A stretch of 55,963 bases of DNA, from contig JAHIRD010000161.1 of the NCBI GenBank assembly GCA_018818835.1, positions 1 to 55,963 on the forward strand. The letters are read 5' to 3'. Positions 25,548 to 34,605 of this stretch are shown piece by piece. The notes under the pieces are model-generated. The model had not been told where the DNA came from. It ran no database searches and saw only the letters and a list, made by a program, of their open reading frames with translations. Each line of letters opens with the position of its first letter. Position 1 is the stretch's first letter. Position numbers and translations under genes: made by a program. The DNA is from Pseudomonadota bacterium. Its GTDB lineage: Bacteria > Desulfobacterota > Desulfobacteria > Desulfobacterales > Desulfolunaceae.

Positions 25548-25596
25548 GACATTGAAACGTTTATCAATAGTGGGCCTTTCCTTTAAGGAGTCGGTG

Positions 25597-26043
25597 ATGA
25601 AAACCTGGTTTGAGAATCTGAAATTTACGTTTTTACTCTATGCATTGTATGTGTTGATCCGCTTGACCGCATGGCGATCAAACCGGTTAATGGAAAAGCT
25701 GAAGGAAAAAGACATGGTCCTTGTGATGAGATCAAAAGGTGGGGCCATTTCTCGAACGATCCGATGTAACCAGGGACATGTTCGTTCACAAAAAGGCCAT
25801 GCCGGGGATGCTGTTTCATTTATCACCTGGGCCAGCCCAAGTGCAGGATCACGGGTTATGATAAACATTGCCAAGGGCCATTCCAAAGCCTTGTTCAAAG
25901 CCGTGATCGCTGGAGATCTTGTCCCCGAAGGGGATGCCGCAGGTATCAAATGGTTTATGGATGTGGTGGCCCTGTTGAGCCGGGTATACCATAAAAAGAA
26001 ACCCAAACCGTCTGCTCAATCAAACACTGGGGAGAGGTGCTGA
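25597..26043 (+). CDS. SCP2-like (sterol carrier) protein with N-terminal hydrophobic segment
   Basis: 148 residues. It opens MKTWFENLKFTFLLYALYVL, a likely membrane anchor or amphipathic helix, followed by an SCP2-like pattern: DMVLVMRSKGGAISRTIRCN, DAVSFITWASPSAGSRVMIN, SKALFKAVIAGDLVPEGDAA. The assignment rests on this pattern and on the similar shape of the protein at 27640, and is moderate. SCP2 domains bind lipids or fatty acyl chains. TAAGGAG precedes the ATG at 25597; the frame is open upstream to 25546. Divergent from the TetR gene. Confidence 0.65.
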   Translation: MKTWFENLKFTFLLYALYVLIRLTAWRSNRLMEKLKEKDMVLVMRSKGGAISRTIRCNQGHVRSQKGHAGDAVSFITWASPSAGSRVMINIAKGHSKALFKAVIAGDLVPEGDAAGIKWFMDVVALLSRVYHKKKPKPSAQSNTGERC

Positions 26044-26126
26044 GTCCATGCGCTAAGTTAAAACCATCTATTCCCGTCTCTGTCAAGTTGCGTTATTTAT
26101 ATAATGTAAGTTAACGCTTATGGCGT

Positions 26127-27296
26127 CTATCGTTTTTCCCTGCTTTGAATGATCTGGGCAATGGTGGCACCGTCATAGTGTTCCAGCAAATCCTCCAGTT
26201 GATCATCACTCAATCCTGATAAGACCCTTTGTATACGGTTTATATCCATGGCCTTGACCTCATCAATGATCAGGTCTGTGTACCCCATGACGCTTGTTTT
26301 TTTGAATAATTCGATCAGGTAGTCATCACTGTATTCGGACAGGACTTCTGCGATAAGGGCTCTGTTGGTCATATAATATCCCACGCCAATGACATGGTCC
26401 ATGGTAAGGAGACGGGATACTGAAACAAGTTTGGACCTGGAAAGGCAGTCTGAAAATTGTCCGGTAATCCGGGTTTCACCTGTGCTGATCAAGTATCTGA
26501 CCACATCTGCAATGAATTCATCGGGGCATAGATCAATTATTTCAGTGCTTTTCAAAGGAGAAAGGTGGCGTGACAGACTGGCCAGGAATACGGTTTTCTG
26601 GTGTGGGTCCATGTCGAGTTGTGCGAGAATCCGAATCATACGGGCCGAATCCATTTCCTGAACCACACCGGCAATTAAGGGGTAATGATCACGTCGTATG
26701 CATTCGTCCAAAAGGTCAATCAGATAAAGGTCCGTGTTAGCGGCAAGAACCTTGGCGATCAGGTTTTTCCGGGTCATGTGGTAGCCCACCTGAATATTTT
26801 CGGGAATACTCAAGTGTTTTGAAAGTGAAATCAGTTTTTCCGGTGGGAGATGGTCGGCCAAACGCCCGGGAACCTCGCCTTCGCCCTGTTTTAAAAGAAT
26901 CTTCACAACATCCACCACCAGCTCATCCGGACATTGATTGATGATGGGAACGCCCTTGATCGGGTGCAGATGCTTGGTCACTTCAGCCACAAATTCCCGG
27001 TCAAGGCCCATGGTAATGGCCACAGCCTTTTTAACGGGAATGGAAACAGCGATATCCGCCACGGTTTGAGGGGCCATCTTTTTCGCAATCCCCACAGCCA
27101 TAAAGGTCGGCAAAAATCGGGTGCCGGTGGACAGAATGGGCCGGGTTCTGCCGTGATCCGATTCAGGATTTAGGACCTCAGTGGCCACGGGTGATTCCTC
27201 CCCAGGTGTATCCGATGTGGTGACCTGTGGAGATATGAGAAGGACCAAAAGGACCAGGCCCACTACTATGGGCCGTGTGACGGAATTTCTTTTCAT
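26127..27296 (-). CDS. Exported protein made of an exact 135-residue duplication
   Basis: 389 residues. An N-terminal membrane anchor or signal (RPIVVGLVLLVLLISPQVTT) leads into a helical region with two copies of one unit: residues about 121-228 (QCPDELVVDVVKILL...VGYHMTRKNLIAKVL) and 256-363 (LCPDEFIADVVRYLI...VGYYMTNRALIAEVL). CPDE and GY-MT occur at exactly 135-residue distance, so no insertions separate the copies. The pattern resembles helical repeat domains like the MgtE N domain, but I cannot name the family. AGGAG fixes ATG 27296. It lies between the two SCP2-like genes on the opposite strand. Confidence 0.8.
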   Translation of the reverse strand: MKRNSVTRPIVVGLVLLVLLISPQVTTSDTPGEESPVATEVLNPESDHGRTRPILSTGTRFLPTFMAVGIAKKMAPQTVADIAVSIPVKKAVAITMGLDREFVAEVTKHLHPIKGVPIINQCPDELVVDVVKILLKQGEGEVPGRLADHLPPEKLISLSKHLSIPENIQVGYHMTRKNLIAKVLAANTDLYLIDLLDECIRRDHYPLIAGVVQEMDSARMIRILAQLDMDPHQKTVFLASLSRHLSPLKSTEIIDLCPDEFIADVVRYLISTGETRITGQFSDCLSRSKLVSVSRLLTMDHVIGVGYYMTNRALIAEVLSEYSDDYLIELFKKTSVMGYTDLIIDEVKAMDINRIQRVLSGLSDDQLEDLLEHYDGATIAQIIQSREKR

Positions 27297-27497
27297 TTTC
27301 ATCTCCTTTGGATTTGGAAATAAAACGTCATCGGGTTTCAGGTTTATAGTCATAGCCCCCATGGATGAGCCGGAACATATCCGTGGGGGAACCTGCGGGA
27401 AACAATGCCATTCATTGTATATAGTGATGCTTTTAACCATCTGAATAATTTAAATATATTCAAAATCATGTTGGTGTGTATCGTGTAAAAATAAATA

Positions 27498-27539
27498 TTG
27501 ACAATGGTTACTACGATAATTATAGTGATTACTATACAT
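27498..27539 (+). promoter_or_regulatory. Promoter and shared element of the second SCP2-like gene
   Basis: TTGACA (27498-27503), 17-bp spacer, TATAGT (27521-27526): a good sigma-70 promoter. TGGTTACTA (27505-27513) lies between the boxes and TGATTACTATACAT (27526-27539) starts at the end of the -10 box, 21 bp further on. A repressor bound there would block RNA polymerase. Same elements as at 25485-25547. Confidence 0.72.
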
Positions 27540-27639
27540 ACTCACAGCGTGTCAATACATATTTTATTCAACAGATGGGTTGAAATGGCCATTAAAACGG
27601 GACCATTGATCCCGAAGACATGAGTGTAAGGAGGATACT

Positions 27640-28236
27640 ATGGCAGACCAGATGATTCATTTGGAATTTTCCATGCAGGAGATTTTCAACCTTATTCCCC
27701 AGATCGCGGATAACATCATACGGCAGAGTGAGACAGCCGCCCGGCTTTCAGAGGGTTTCAAGGATAATGAAATACGTATGGCCTTTGAGTTTGATGAGCA
27801 TGCATACAGCCTTATCATCCGGAACGGGCGGGAATTTATTTCAGGAAACGGAAACCTTGAAAATCCCATGGTTCGGGTGTCCATGACCATGGCTGATCTG
27901 CAAAACCTGATACGGGTGAAGCATGCCGGTCTTTTTCTTCATTATGAAAAGAATTCAGGACGATTTAATGAAAACAAACCCGTTTCGATTTTCAAGACCA
28001 TCTCAGGTATGAAGGGCAAGATTGTGTCTGAATTGAAACTGGACGACGGCAGCATCAGTCGGATCAGCTATGTTTTCAACCAGGTTGAAACGCCCATGGC
28101 CACCATAACACTCACCATGGATACCCTGGACAGTCTGTTTAAAGGCAAGGACAATCCGGTGAATCTGTTCATGGCGGGCCAGCTCCAGATTGACGGGGAT
28201 ATGACCCTGGCCATGCAGCTTCAGTCGATTTTTTAG
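27640..28236 (+). CDS. SCP2 sterol-binding domain protein
   Basis: 198 residues, soluble. The SCP2 pattern is in the first and last thirds: IRMAFEFDEHAYSLIIRNGR, NPMVRVSMTMADLQNLIRVK, and VETPMATITLTMDTLDSLFK, DNPVNLFMAGQLQIDGDMTL, typical of SCP2 proteins (the 'G.l...Gd...a..l..l' end). Two SCP2-like halves may be present. Such proteins bind lipids, acyl-CoAs or sterols. AAGGAGG precedes the ATG at 27640. It has its own promoter with the shared element. Inferred role: lipid carrier under TetR control. Confidence 0.78.
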   Translation: MADQMIHLEFSMQEIFNLIPQIADNIIRQSETAARLSEGFKDNEIRMAFEFDEHAYSLIIRNGREFISGNGNLENPMVRVSMTMADLQNLIRVKHAGLFLHYEKNSGRFNENKPVSIFKTISGMKGKIVSELKLDDGSISRISYVFNQVETPMATITLTMDTLDSLFKGKDNPVNLFMAGQLQIDGDMTLAMQLQSIF

Positions 28237-28469
28237 CCTTTAAAAATTAAATCAAATCCTGGAATCCATGGCCTTGGGGCAGGAAGATGGACTTGATTGG
28301 ACCTGTTATGCTTATACGGATGTGGATTCCGGGTCACATAAAGCCGTGCCCGGAATGACACAGCGGCGTAATACCCCATAACCTTACTCTACTGTTACAT
28401 AGGATTTAAGTTTCCAAGCATGAATTCCTCACGTCTCGTCATGAAAGCCTGTGGCTGTAAGGGAATCCT

Positions 28470-28545
28470 ACTATCCGTCTTCGTGTTCTTCAGTGACCGC
28501 AGGGAACGGGTGGTGAAAAAAGAAATAAACTTTACCATGAAGCTT
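28470..28545. repeat. Dispersed repeat A, inverted partial copy
   Basis: Contains CTTCGTGTTCTTCAGTGACC, GCAGGGAACGGGTGGTG and TTTACCATGAAGC, the reverse complement of the opening and closing blocks of copies at 301 and 55665. The remaining space 28237-28739 holds another hairpin (ATTCCGGGTCAC...GTGCCCGGAAT, about 28326-28357) and no gene I would support. Confidence 0.65.
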
Positions 28546-28739
28546 TTGAAGTATCACAGGAGCAATTTCATAATCAGAAGTTTGAAATGTTTCCACCCCA
28601 ATTATGACCTTACAATGGGTATGATTAGGGTATGCTATCTTTCCGGCTTGATTTTGCATACCACATTGTGGTATATGCCAGGCGTATTTTTAAACGGGTA
28701 TTCACGGGTTTTTAATTTTAAAGGATAGTTTCTTACGCT

Positions 28740-29657
28740 ATGAGCATACTGGACGCGATCGGAAATACACCCCTTATTGAAATCGAACGGCTTTGGTCAA
28801 CGGAAAAAACAGGTGTCCGCATCATGGCCAAGCTGGAAGGGTCGAACCCCGGTGGTTCGGTCAAGGACAGACCGGCGTATTATATGATTAAAAAAGCGGT
28901 GGATGAGGGCCTTCTCACACCGGATAAGATCATCCTTGAACCCACCTCGGGTAACACAGGCATCGGCATGGCCATGGTGGCCGCTGCCATGGGCTTTCGG
29001 ATTAAACTGACCATGCCCGCCTGCGTGAGCATTGAACGACGTTCCACCCTGATTGCCATGGGGGCTGAGTTGGAGTTGACACCCGGCAGTGAAAAAACAG
29101 ATGGGGCCATTGCACGGGCCCACAACATCATGGATCATTACGGTGATGTGTACTACATGCCCAATCAGTTCATTAATGAGGCCAACTGGCGATCACACTA
29201 CGAAAGCACCGCACCGGAAATTATAAGGGACACAAAGGGTGATGTGGATCTTTTTGTGGCCGGTATGGGTACCACAGGGACACTGATGGGATGCTCACGA
29301 TTTTTCAGGGAACACCATCCCCGGACCCGTGTGCTTGGAGTGGAACCGTGTCTGGGCCACCGGATCCAGGGCCTTAAAAATATGAATGAAGCCATTGTGC
29401 CGGCCATATACAAGCCCGAACTTCTTGATGATAAAATCATGTGTGACGATGCCCAGGCCTTTCATACGGTTCGGGATCTGGCTTTGAATGAAGGTATTTT
29501 CTGCGGAATAAGCAGCGGTGCTGCACTCTGGGCGGCCATGGAGGCAGCCAAAGACATGAAACGAGGTTCCACAGTGGTGGTGATTCTACCAGACCGCGGA
29601 GACCGGTATCTGTCCACGGAAGTTTTCCGAAGCGTTTGCGCCGATTGCCCCCCCTGA
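28740..29657 (+). CDS. cysM: Cysteine synthase (O-acetylserine sulfhydrylase B type)
   Basis: 305 residues. PLP enzyme that makes L-cysteine from O-acetylserine and sulfide (or thiosulfate). Visible: IGNTPLIEIERL at the start, GGSVKDRPAYYMIKKA with the PLP lysine, PTSGNTGIGMAMVAAAMG (substrate loop), GMGTTGTLMGCSRFF (phosphate loop), and ISSGAALWAAMEAA. The line ends DRGDRYLSTEVF, as in CysM/CysK. AAGGATAG lies about 12 bases before the ATG. Monocistronic, convergent to the thioredoxin-domain gene 19 bases away. Confidence 0.95.
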   Translation: MSILDAIGNTPLIEIERLWSTEKTGVRIMAKLEGSNPGGSVKDRPAYYMIKKAVDEGLLTPDKIILEPTSGNTGIGMAMVAAAMGFRIKLTMPACVSIERRSTLIAMGAELELTPGSEKTDGAIARAHNIMDHYGDVYYMPNQFINEANWRSHYESTAPEIIRDTKGDVDLFVAGMGTTGTLMGCSRFFREHHPRTRVLGVEPCLGHRIQGLKNMNEAIVPAIYKPELLDDKIMCDDAQAFHTVRDLALNEGIFCGISSGAALWAAMEAAKDMKRGSTVVVILPDRGDRYLSTEVFRSVCADCPP

Positions 29658-29668
29658 ACAGGGCACCC

Positions 29669-29699
29669 TTAGTCCACTAACGTCCACTAACCTCCACAC
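29669..29699. repeat. GTCCACTAAC short tandem repeat
   Basis: AGTCCACTAAC, GTCCACTAAC and CTCCACAC: about three 10-bp units. It lies between the convergent ends of cysM and the thioredoxin-domain gene, overlapping the stop of the latter. Related to the array at 10625. Confidence 0.65.
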
Positions 29700-31611
29700 C
29701 AGCCTTCATCCCATAATAATAGTCCAAGGCCACAAGCATTTCCCCACAGGCTCCGGGACTTTTTTCCATGACCGTTGAAAAGGCACAGAGGGCTTTCTCC
29801 GCCCGGATGAGGTACGAGGATTCCTGGGTCAGGGTGTAAAGCCTTAAAAGATTAAGTATGGCCACGGAATTCCCCGAGGGCAGGGCGCCATCCATCCAGG
29901 GTTTTTCCCTTGCAATCAGTAGTTCATGGTCCGAGGAGGTCATGAAAAAACCACCGGTGTTCATGTCCTCGAAGTAGCCTTCAAGAACCCTGTCCAGCTC
30001 CTTTGCTTTGTTCAGCCAGTTGATATGGGAAGTGGCCTTGTAAAGATCCAGGAATGCGGCTGTTACAAAGGCATAATCGTCAAGATAGGCATTGAGTTTG
30101 GCTGTCCCCTCGGTATAAGAACGCCTTAACCGCCCCTTATCAAACAGGTTGTCAATGATAAAGCCGGCTGTCGTTTCAGCAAGATCCGTATAATTCTTCT
30201 CATTGAGTTCAATGCCTGCCCGTGCCAGGGCCGATATCATCAGGCCGTTCCAGGAACTCAGGATTTTGGTGTCGGTCAAGGGGCGCTTGCGTTTTTCCCT
30301 TTCCGTGTAAAGCGTTTCTTTAATATCGAGGATCCCTTGTTGGAGATGAGTGGAAAAAGGACCTGTGCTTTTAGCCTTTTCCATACTTTCCCTGGAAATA
30401 TGGGGAATATGCCGTCCCTCAAAATCCGGTTGACCGTCCATGGAAAAATAAGCTTTGGCCAGGCAAGCTGTTTCATCTCCAAGGGCTTGTTCCAGTTCAT
30501 CGGGGGTCCAGGTGAAATAAAATCCTTCTTCCTTTTCACCTGCAGGTGTGATGCTGTCTGCATCAGTGGCTGAATAGAATCCCCCTTCTGGAGAGCGCAT
30601 CTCCCTTATCAGGTAATCGATGATTTCCCGGGCAATGCGTTTAAATTCTTCCTTTTGGGATGCCTGGTAAGCTTCAACATAAGCCATCACAAGGAGTGCG
30701 TTGTCGTAAAGCATCTTTTCAAAATGGGGCACCAGCCAGGCACTGTCCGTTGAATAACGGTGAAACCCTCCGCCGATTTGATCATACATGCCTCCATAGG
30801 CCATTTTTTCAAGGCTGTGGAAGACCATGTTCTCGAGGTCCACGTTCCCTGTTCGTTTAGCCGCGCGGATAAGAAAACGCACATGAAAACTGGACGGAAA
30901 TTTTGGGGATCCTTTCATGCCGCCATGGATCGGGTCATAGACCTGCTTGAAAAATAAGGCGGCTTTTTCGAGAAGATCCTTACCCGGAACGGTTTTTCCT
31001 GCCTCGGGCACAAGCATGCCCTGAATATGACGTGTGATTTCATCGCTGGATGTTTCAAGCACAATGGGTTTTTGTTCCCATGCGTCAATGATTTTCTTTA
31101 AAAGGGAAAAAAAGCCGTTCATTACCCCACGATCACCGTCCCTTGCCGGAAAATAGGTCCCTCCAAAAAAGGGTTTGAGCGACGGGGTCAAGAACACATT
31201 CAGGGGCCAGCCTCCACTACCGGTGAGGGCCTGGACCGCTGCCATGTAAATTGCATCCACGTCCGGTCGCTCTTCCCGGTCCACTTTTACGCAGATGAAA
31301 TGCTTGTTCAGATAATCTGCAATGTCCTCATCTTCAAAGGATTCCTCTTCCATCACATGGCACCAGTGGCAGGTGGAATAACCGATACTCACAAACAGAG
31401 GGCGATTGAGGCGCCGGGCTTCCAAGAACGCGTCCTCTTTCCAGGGATACCAGTTGACCGGATTGTGTGCGTGCTGGAGAAGATAAGGACTGTCCTCAAG
31501 AAACAGACGGTTGGTGTAACGGGCAGATCCATCCGAGTTTTTATGGCGTGTACGGGGAATGTAAGCCTTCCCGCGTTTGTGCTTCATGGCGTCGATTTGT
31601 GTTAATAGCAT
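29677..31611 (-). CDS. Thioredoxin-domain protein, YyaL / SSP411 (DUF255) family
   Basis: 644 residues. The N-terminal DUF255 thioredoxin-like domain has [37 protein letters not shown] with CHWC as the redox site, and [15 protein letters not shown]. The rest is an alpha/alpha-barrel like that of glycosyl-hydrolase/epimerase folds ([55 protein letters not shown]). The family is widespread; its substrate is not known. ATG 31611 is preceded by AGGAG; frame open back to 31722. Confidence 0.93.
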   Translation of the reverse strand: MLLTQIDAMKHKRGKAYIPRTRHKNSDGSARYTNRLFLEDSPYLLQHAHNPVNWYPWKEDAFLEARRLNRPLFVSIGYSTCHWCHVMEEESFEDEDIADYLNKHFICVKVDREERPDVDAIYMAAVQALTGSGGWPLNVFLTPSLKPFFGGTYFPARDGDRGVMNGFFSLLKKIIDAWEQKPIVLETSSDEITRHIQGMLVPEAGKTVPGKDLLEKAALFFKQVYDPIHGGMKGSPKFPSSFHVRFLIRAAKRTGNVDLENMVFHSLEKMAYGGMYDQIGGGFHRYSTDSAWLVPHFEKMLYDNALLVMAYVEAYQASQKEEFKRIAREIIDYLIREMRSPEGGFYSATDADSITPAGEKEEGFYFTWTPDELEQALGDETACLAKAYFSMDGQPDFEGRHIPHISRESMEKAKSTGPFSTHLQQGILDIKETLYTEREKRKRPLTDTKILSSWNGLMISALARAGIELNEKNYTDLAETTAGFIIDNLFDKGRLRRSYTEGTAKLNAYLDDYAFVTAAFLDLYKATSHINWLNKAKELDRVLEGYFEDMNTGGFFMTSSDHELLIAREKPWMDGALPSGNSVAILNLLRLYTLTQESSYLIRAEKALCAFSTVMEKSPGACGEMLVALDYYYGMKAGVEVSGR

Positions 31612-31988
31612 GATGATTTCTCCTTCGTATAATTTCAAATAACATTGCAAAGGTTGTGCCTGAACTTTAGAATATGAACTGTCTTTGTTTGAAAGAGTCT
31701 TATTTTTCAAAAATGAGCACACGTTTAACTCGAAAAATGAAAGGGGGTTGACCCTGCCTTTCCCGTTGAATATGGGATGGGTTTGTGTTATATATTTAAG
31801 TAATTACTTGTCTTAACCGATATGAACGAAAGTGTTGCATGTATTTTCCCATCCATTTTAAACACATTGTGGCCTGAATACCCTCACATGACTCATTTAT
31901 TTTTTATCATTTTTCGTGATTTTAGCTGGGGATTAATGATACGAAGGTATAGCTGGGTTGCAGTTCGACATGATCAGGAGTCCCAAGG
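31612..31988. other. Divergent intergenic region before the TonB receptor operon
   Basis: A candidate promoter TTGACC (31748-31753), 17 bp, TATGGG (31771-31776) faces the receptor gene. A 12-bp palindrome AAGTAATTACTT lies at 31798-31809. No Fur box or cobalamin riboswitch was recognised, so the receptor's ligand is not revealed by its leader. Confidence 0.45.
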
Positions 31989-34019
31989 ATGAACACGAAC
32001 TATAGAAATATGTGGATGATGCTGTTTGTTATGGTGGCTTTTCTTGTATCAACAGGGAACGGCTGGGCCGGTACTGACTCTCTTCCTGATTTGACGGAAC
32101 TAAGCATTGAAGAACTTGCCAACATTGAGGTGATTTCCGTTTCCCGGACACCCCGGAAACAATCCCAATCAGCTGCAGCCATTTTTGTGGTCACGGCTGA
32201 GGACATCCGCAGATCCGGGGTCACCAGTCTTCCGGAAGCTTTGCGAATGGTTCCCGGGCTCCAGGTCAGCCGAATCAGTTCCAGTAAATGGGCCGTGTCC
32301 TCACGGGGCTTTAACAGTCGCTATTCAAACAAACTTCTTGTGCTGATGGATGGACGGACCCTTTATCTGCCGCTTTTTTCAGGGGTGTTCTGGGAGAATC
32401 AGGATTTCTTTCCCGAAGATATTGAGCGCATTGAGGTGATTAGGGGGCCCGGAGCCAGTCTCTGGGGTGCCAATGCGGTAAACGGTGTGATCAATATTAT
32501 CACCAAACATTCCAAAGACACCAGAGGGTCTCTTTTTTCAGCCGGAGCAGGAAGCTATGAACAGGGTTTCGGCCGGGCCAGATTTGGTGAAACGTTGGGA
32601 GGCAAGGGATTTTTCAGGGCCTATGCAAGCTATTTTTCACGGGATGAAATGGTCAATGAGCTGGGAAACGGTCTTGATGACTCCTGGGATAAATACCAGA
32701 CAGGATTTCGTTCCGATGTGACTCTGACCGATCAAACAGACCTGACTATCCAGGGGGATTATTATACGGGATCTCTGAATGAGCTATCCTCCATGCCAAG
32801 CCTCACGCCGCCCACATACACGGATTCCTTTGATTCCGAAAACAAAATTTCAGGGTACAACCTTCTGAGTCGGTTAACTCAAAGGATGGATGGCGGGTCA
32901 GAGATGGCACTTCAGGTTTATCTGGACAGTACGAACAAGGAAGAGGGCGGCGTGGACATGTCTGATGATATTCTGGATCTTGATTTTCAGTTCAGGATGC
33001 CACCACTGGGTGCCCATGATGTCATGTGGGGTCTGGGTTACCGTTTTTACACCGATTCCATCGATTTCCCGAGCATGGGTATCGCTTTCAATACGCCCAA
33101 ACGGGACGATTCCCTTTACAGTTCCTTTGTTCAGGATACCATCACGGTAAATGACCGTGTCCAGCTTATCCTGGGAACCCGGATTGAGCATAATGAGTAT
33201 TCGGGGTTTGAATTCCAACCCAACGCCAGGGTTTCCTGGGAAGCCTCGGAAAATAACCTGCTTTGGGGGGCTGTTTCACGTGCAGTAAGAACCCCAAGCC
33301 GTGGGGATACGGACATCCGCTATACTCAGCAGGTGATTCCGCCGGTTGCTCCCAACCCCTTTCCTGTTGCCGTAACCGTATGGGGTCTTGATAGCTATGA
33401 TTCTGAAAATCTGACCGCCTTTGAACTTGGGCATCGGATCAAGGCTTTGGATAATTTCTCTCTGGATTCAACGGCCTTCTATTATATGTATGATCATCTG
33501 TCAACCTATACCATGGATACCCCTGAACAACGATTGACAGAGACTCCCCCTTATATTCTTCAAAGACTTTCCGTGGGTAATTTGATGGATGCAAAGACCT
33601 GGGGGTTTGAAATGTCAGCCAATCTGCAACTGTTTGATTTCTTGCGTTTACAGGGGTCCTATGCCTATATCAATCTGGATTTTGAGCTGAAAGCAGACCC
33701 GAATCTGGTTCATTCGGTCTATTCTAAAGAAGATAGCCCGGAGCATCAGGTTTCTCTTCGTACCTTTATTGATCTCCCCTGGAAAACGGAATGTGATATC
33801 TGGCTTCGCTATGTGGATGCCATAAAAAGCGGGCAGATCGACAGCTATACAGAAATGGATCTGCGTCTGGGCTGGAAGCCCATAAGAAATCTGGAACTGT
33901 CGATTTGCGGACAGAATCTGTTGCATAAGCAGCATGCTGAGTATGAGGAAACATACGTATTGAGCAGGCCGGCAGAGGTTCCCCGCAGTGTTTACGGTAA
34001 AGTCACCCTGCGATTTTGA
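31989..34019 (+). CDS. TonB-dependent outer-membrane receptor
   Basis: 676 residues, signal peptide MNTNYRNMWMMLFVMVAFLVSTGNGWA. A plug domain follows (VISVSRTPRKQSQSAAAIFV, TSLPEALRMVPGLQVS, LVLMDGRTLYLPLFSGV, IERIEVIRGPGASLWGANAV-NGVINIIT), then a 22-strand barrel ending YGKVTLRF. The order fits the colicin I/siderophore receptor group, but the ligand is unknown. No TonB, ExbB or ExbD gene is in view. AGGAG precedes the ATG. It leads an operon with yfiR and a hybrid kinase, and may act as a signal-sensing receptor rather than only as an importer. Confidence 0.93.
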   Translation: MNTNYRNMWMMLFVMVAFLVSTGNGWAGTDSLPDLTELSIEELANIEVISVSRTPRKQSQSAAAIFVVTAEDIRRSGVTSLPEALRMVPGLQVSRISSSKWAVSSRGFNSRYSNKLLVLMDGRTLYLPLFSGVFWENQDFFPEDIERIEVIRGPGASLWGANAVNGVINIITKHSKDTRGSLFSAGAGSYEQGFGRARFGETLGGKGFFRAYASYFSRDEMVNELGNGLDDSWDKYQTGFRSDVTLTDQTDLTIQGDYYTGSLNELSSMPSLTPPTYTDSFDSENKISGYNLLSRLTQRMDGGSEMALQVYLDSTNKEEGGVDMSDDILDLDFQFRMPPLGAHDVMWGLGYRFYTDSIDFPSMGIAFNTPKRDDSLYSSFVQDTITVNDRVQLILGTRIEHNEYSGFEFQPNARVSWEASENNLLWGAVSRAVRTPSRGDTDIRYTQQVIPPVAPNPFPVAVTVWGLDSYDSENLTAFELGHRIKALDNFSLDSTAFYYMYDHLSTYTMDTPEQRLTETPPYILQRLSVGNLMDAKTWGFEMSANLQLFDFLRLQGSYAYINLDFELKADPNLVHSVYSKEDSPEHQVSLRTFIDLPWKTECDIWLRYVDAIKSGQIDSYTEMDLRLGWKPIRNLELSICGQNLLHKQHAEYEETYVLSRPAEVPRSVYGKVTLRF

Positions 34020-34033
34020 TCAAGGTTGGTAGG

Positions 34034-34594
34034 ATGTCTCTGAAATGTCATACATACTCTGTTGTTTCCCTTCTGATTTTCATAGTTTTAGGGATGCCTT
34101 TGGCTGCTTTTTCATTGGAAAGCAGTTCGGAGAACGACATCAAGGCAGCCTATCTTTATAATTTTGCGAAATTCGTAGAATGGCCAAAAACAGCCTTCGG
34201 CTCAGTACTGTCCCCTGTCAATGTCTGCGTATTCGGTGACGATTCCCTTTCTGACGTGCTTGATTCCCTTGAAAACAAAACCGTAGCAGGTCGCCCCATG
34301 GTGATCCGCCATGATGGGAATCTTAGTGCTGTTGAAGGCTGTCACATCCTTTACATTTGTGAATCTGAAAAAAAGAATTTGAAAAAGATCCTTGCTGATT
34401 TTGGAAAAAAACCTGTTCTTACCGTGAGCAGTGTGGATAATTTTGCAGAACAGGGGGGTATGATCGGTTTTGTCCGTAAAGGCAATAATATCCGGTTTGA
34501 AGTGAATCTTGATGCTGTCCGGCTTACCGGCCTTTCCATAAGCTCACGACTGCTGAAACTTGCCATAATTGTTGATGGGCATACGGACAACTGA
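34034..34594 (+). CDS. YfiR-family (DUF4154) periplasmic protein
   Basis: 186 residues. A signal peptide ([21 protein letters not shown]) precedes the DUF4154 pattern: [96 protein letters not shown]. In Pseudomonas YfiR is the periplasmic inhibitor of the CHASE8-type membrane protein YfiN. ATG 34034 is chosen because AAGG lies seven bases upstream; a TTG at 34016 overlaps the receptor stop. It probably links the receptor to the downstream kinase. Confidence 0.92.
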   Translation: MSLKCHTYSVVSLLIFIVLGMPLAAFSLESSSENDIKAAYLYNFAKFVEWPKTAFGSVLSPVNVCVFGDDSLSDVLDSLENKTVAGRPMVIRHDGNLSAVEGCHILYICESEKKNLKKILADFGKKPVLTVSSVDNFAEQGGMIGFVRKGNNIRFEVNLDAVRLTGLSISSRLLKLAIIVDGHTDN

Positions 34595-34605
34595 TAAGGG
34601 GTGAC

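Noticed and set aside
28420-28728. 102-residue plus frame
   Set aside because: It runs across repeat A and an AT-rich stretch, with no RBS and no recognisable protein pattern.
31612-31988. Cobalamin riboswitch or Fur box before the TonB-dependent receptor
   Set aside because: Neither the B12-box core nor a GATAATGATAATCATTATC-like site was seen; only an AAGTAATTACTT palindrome.
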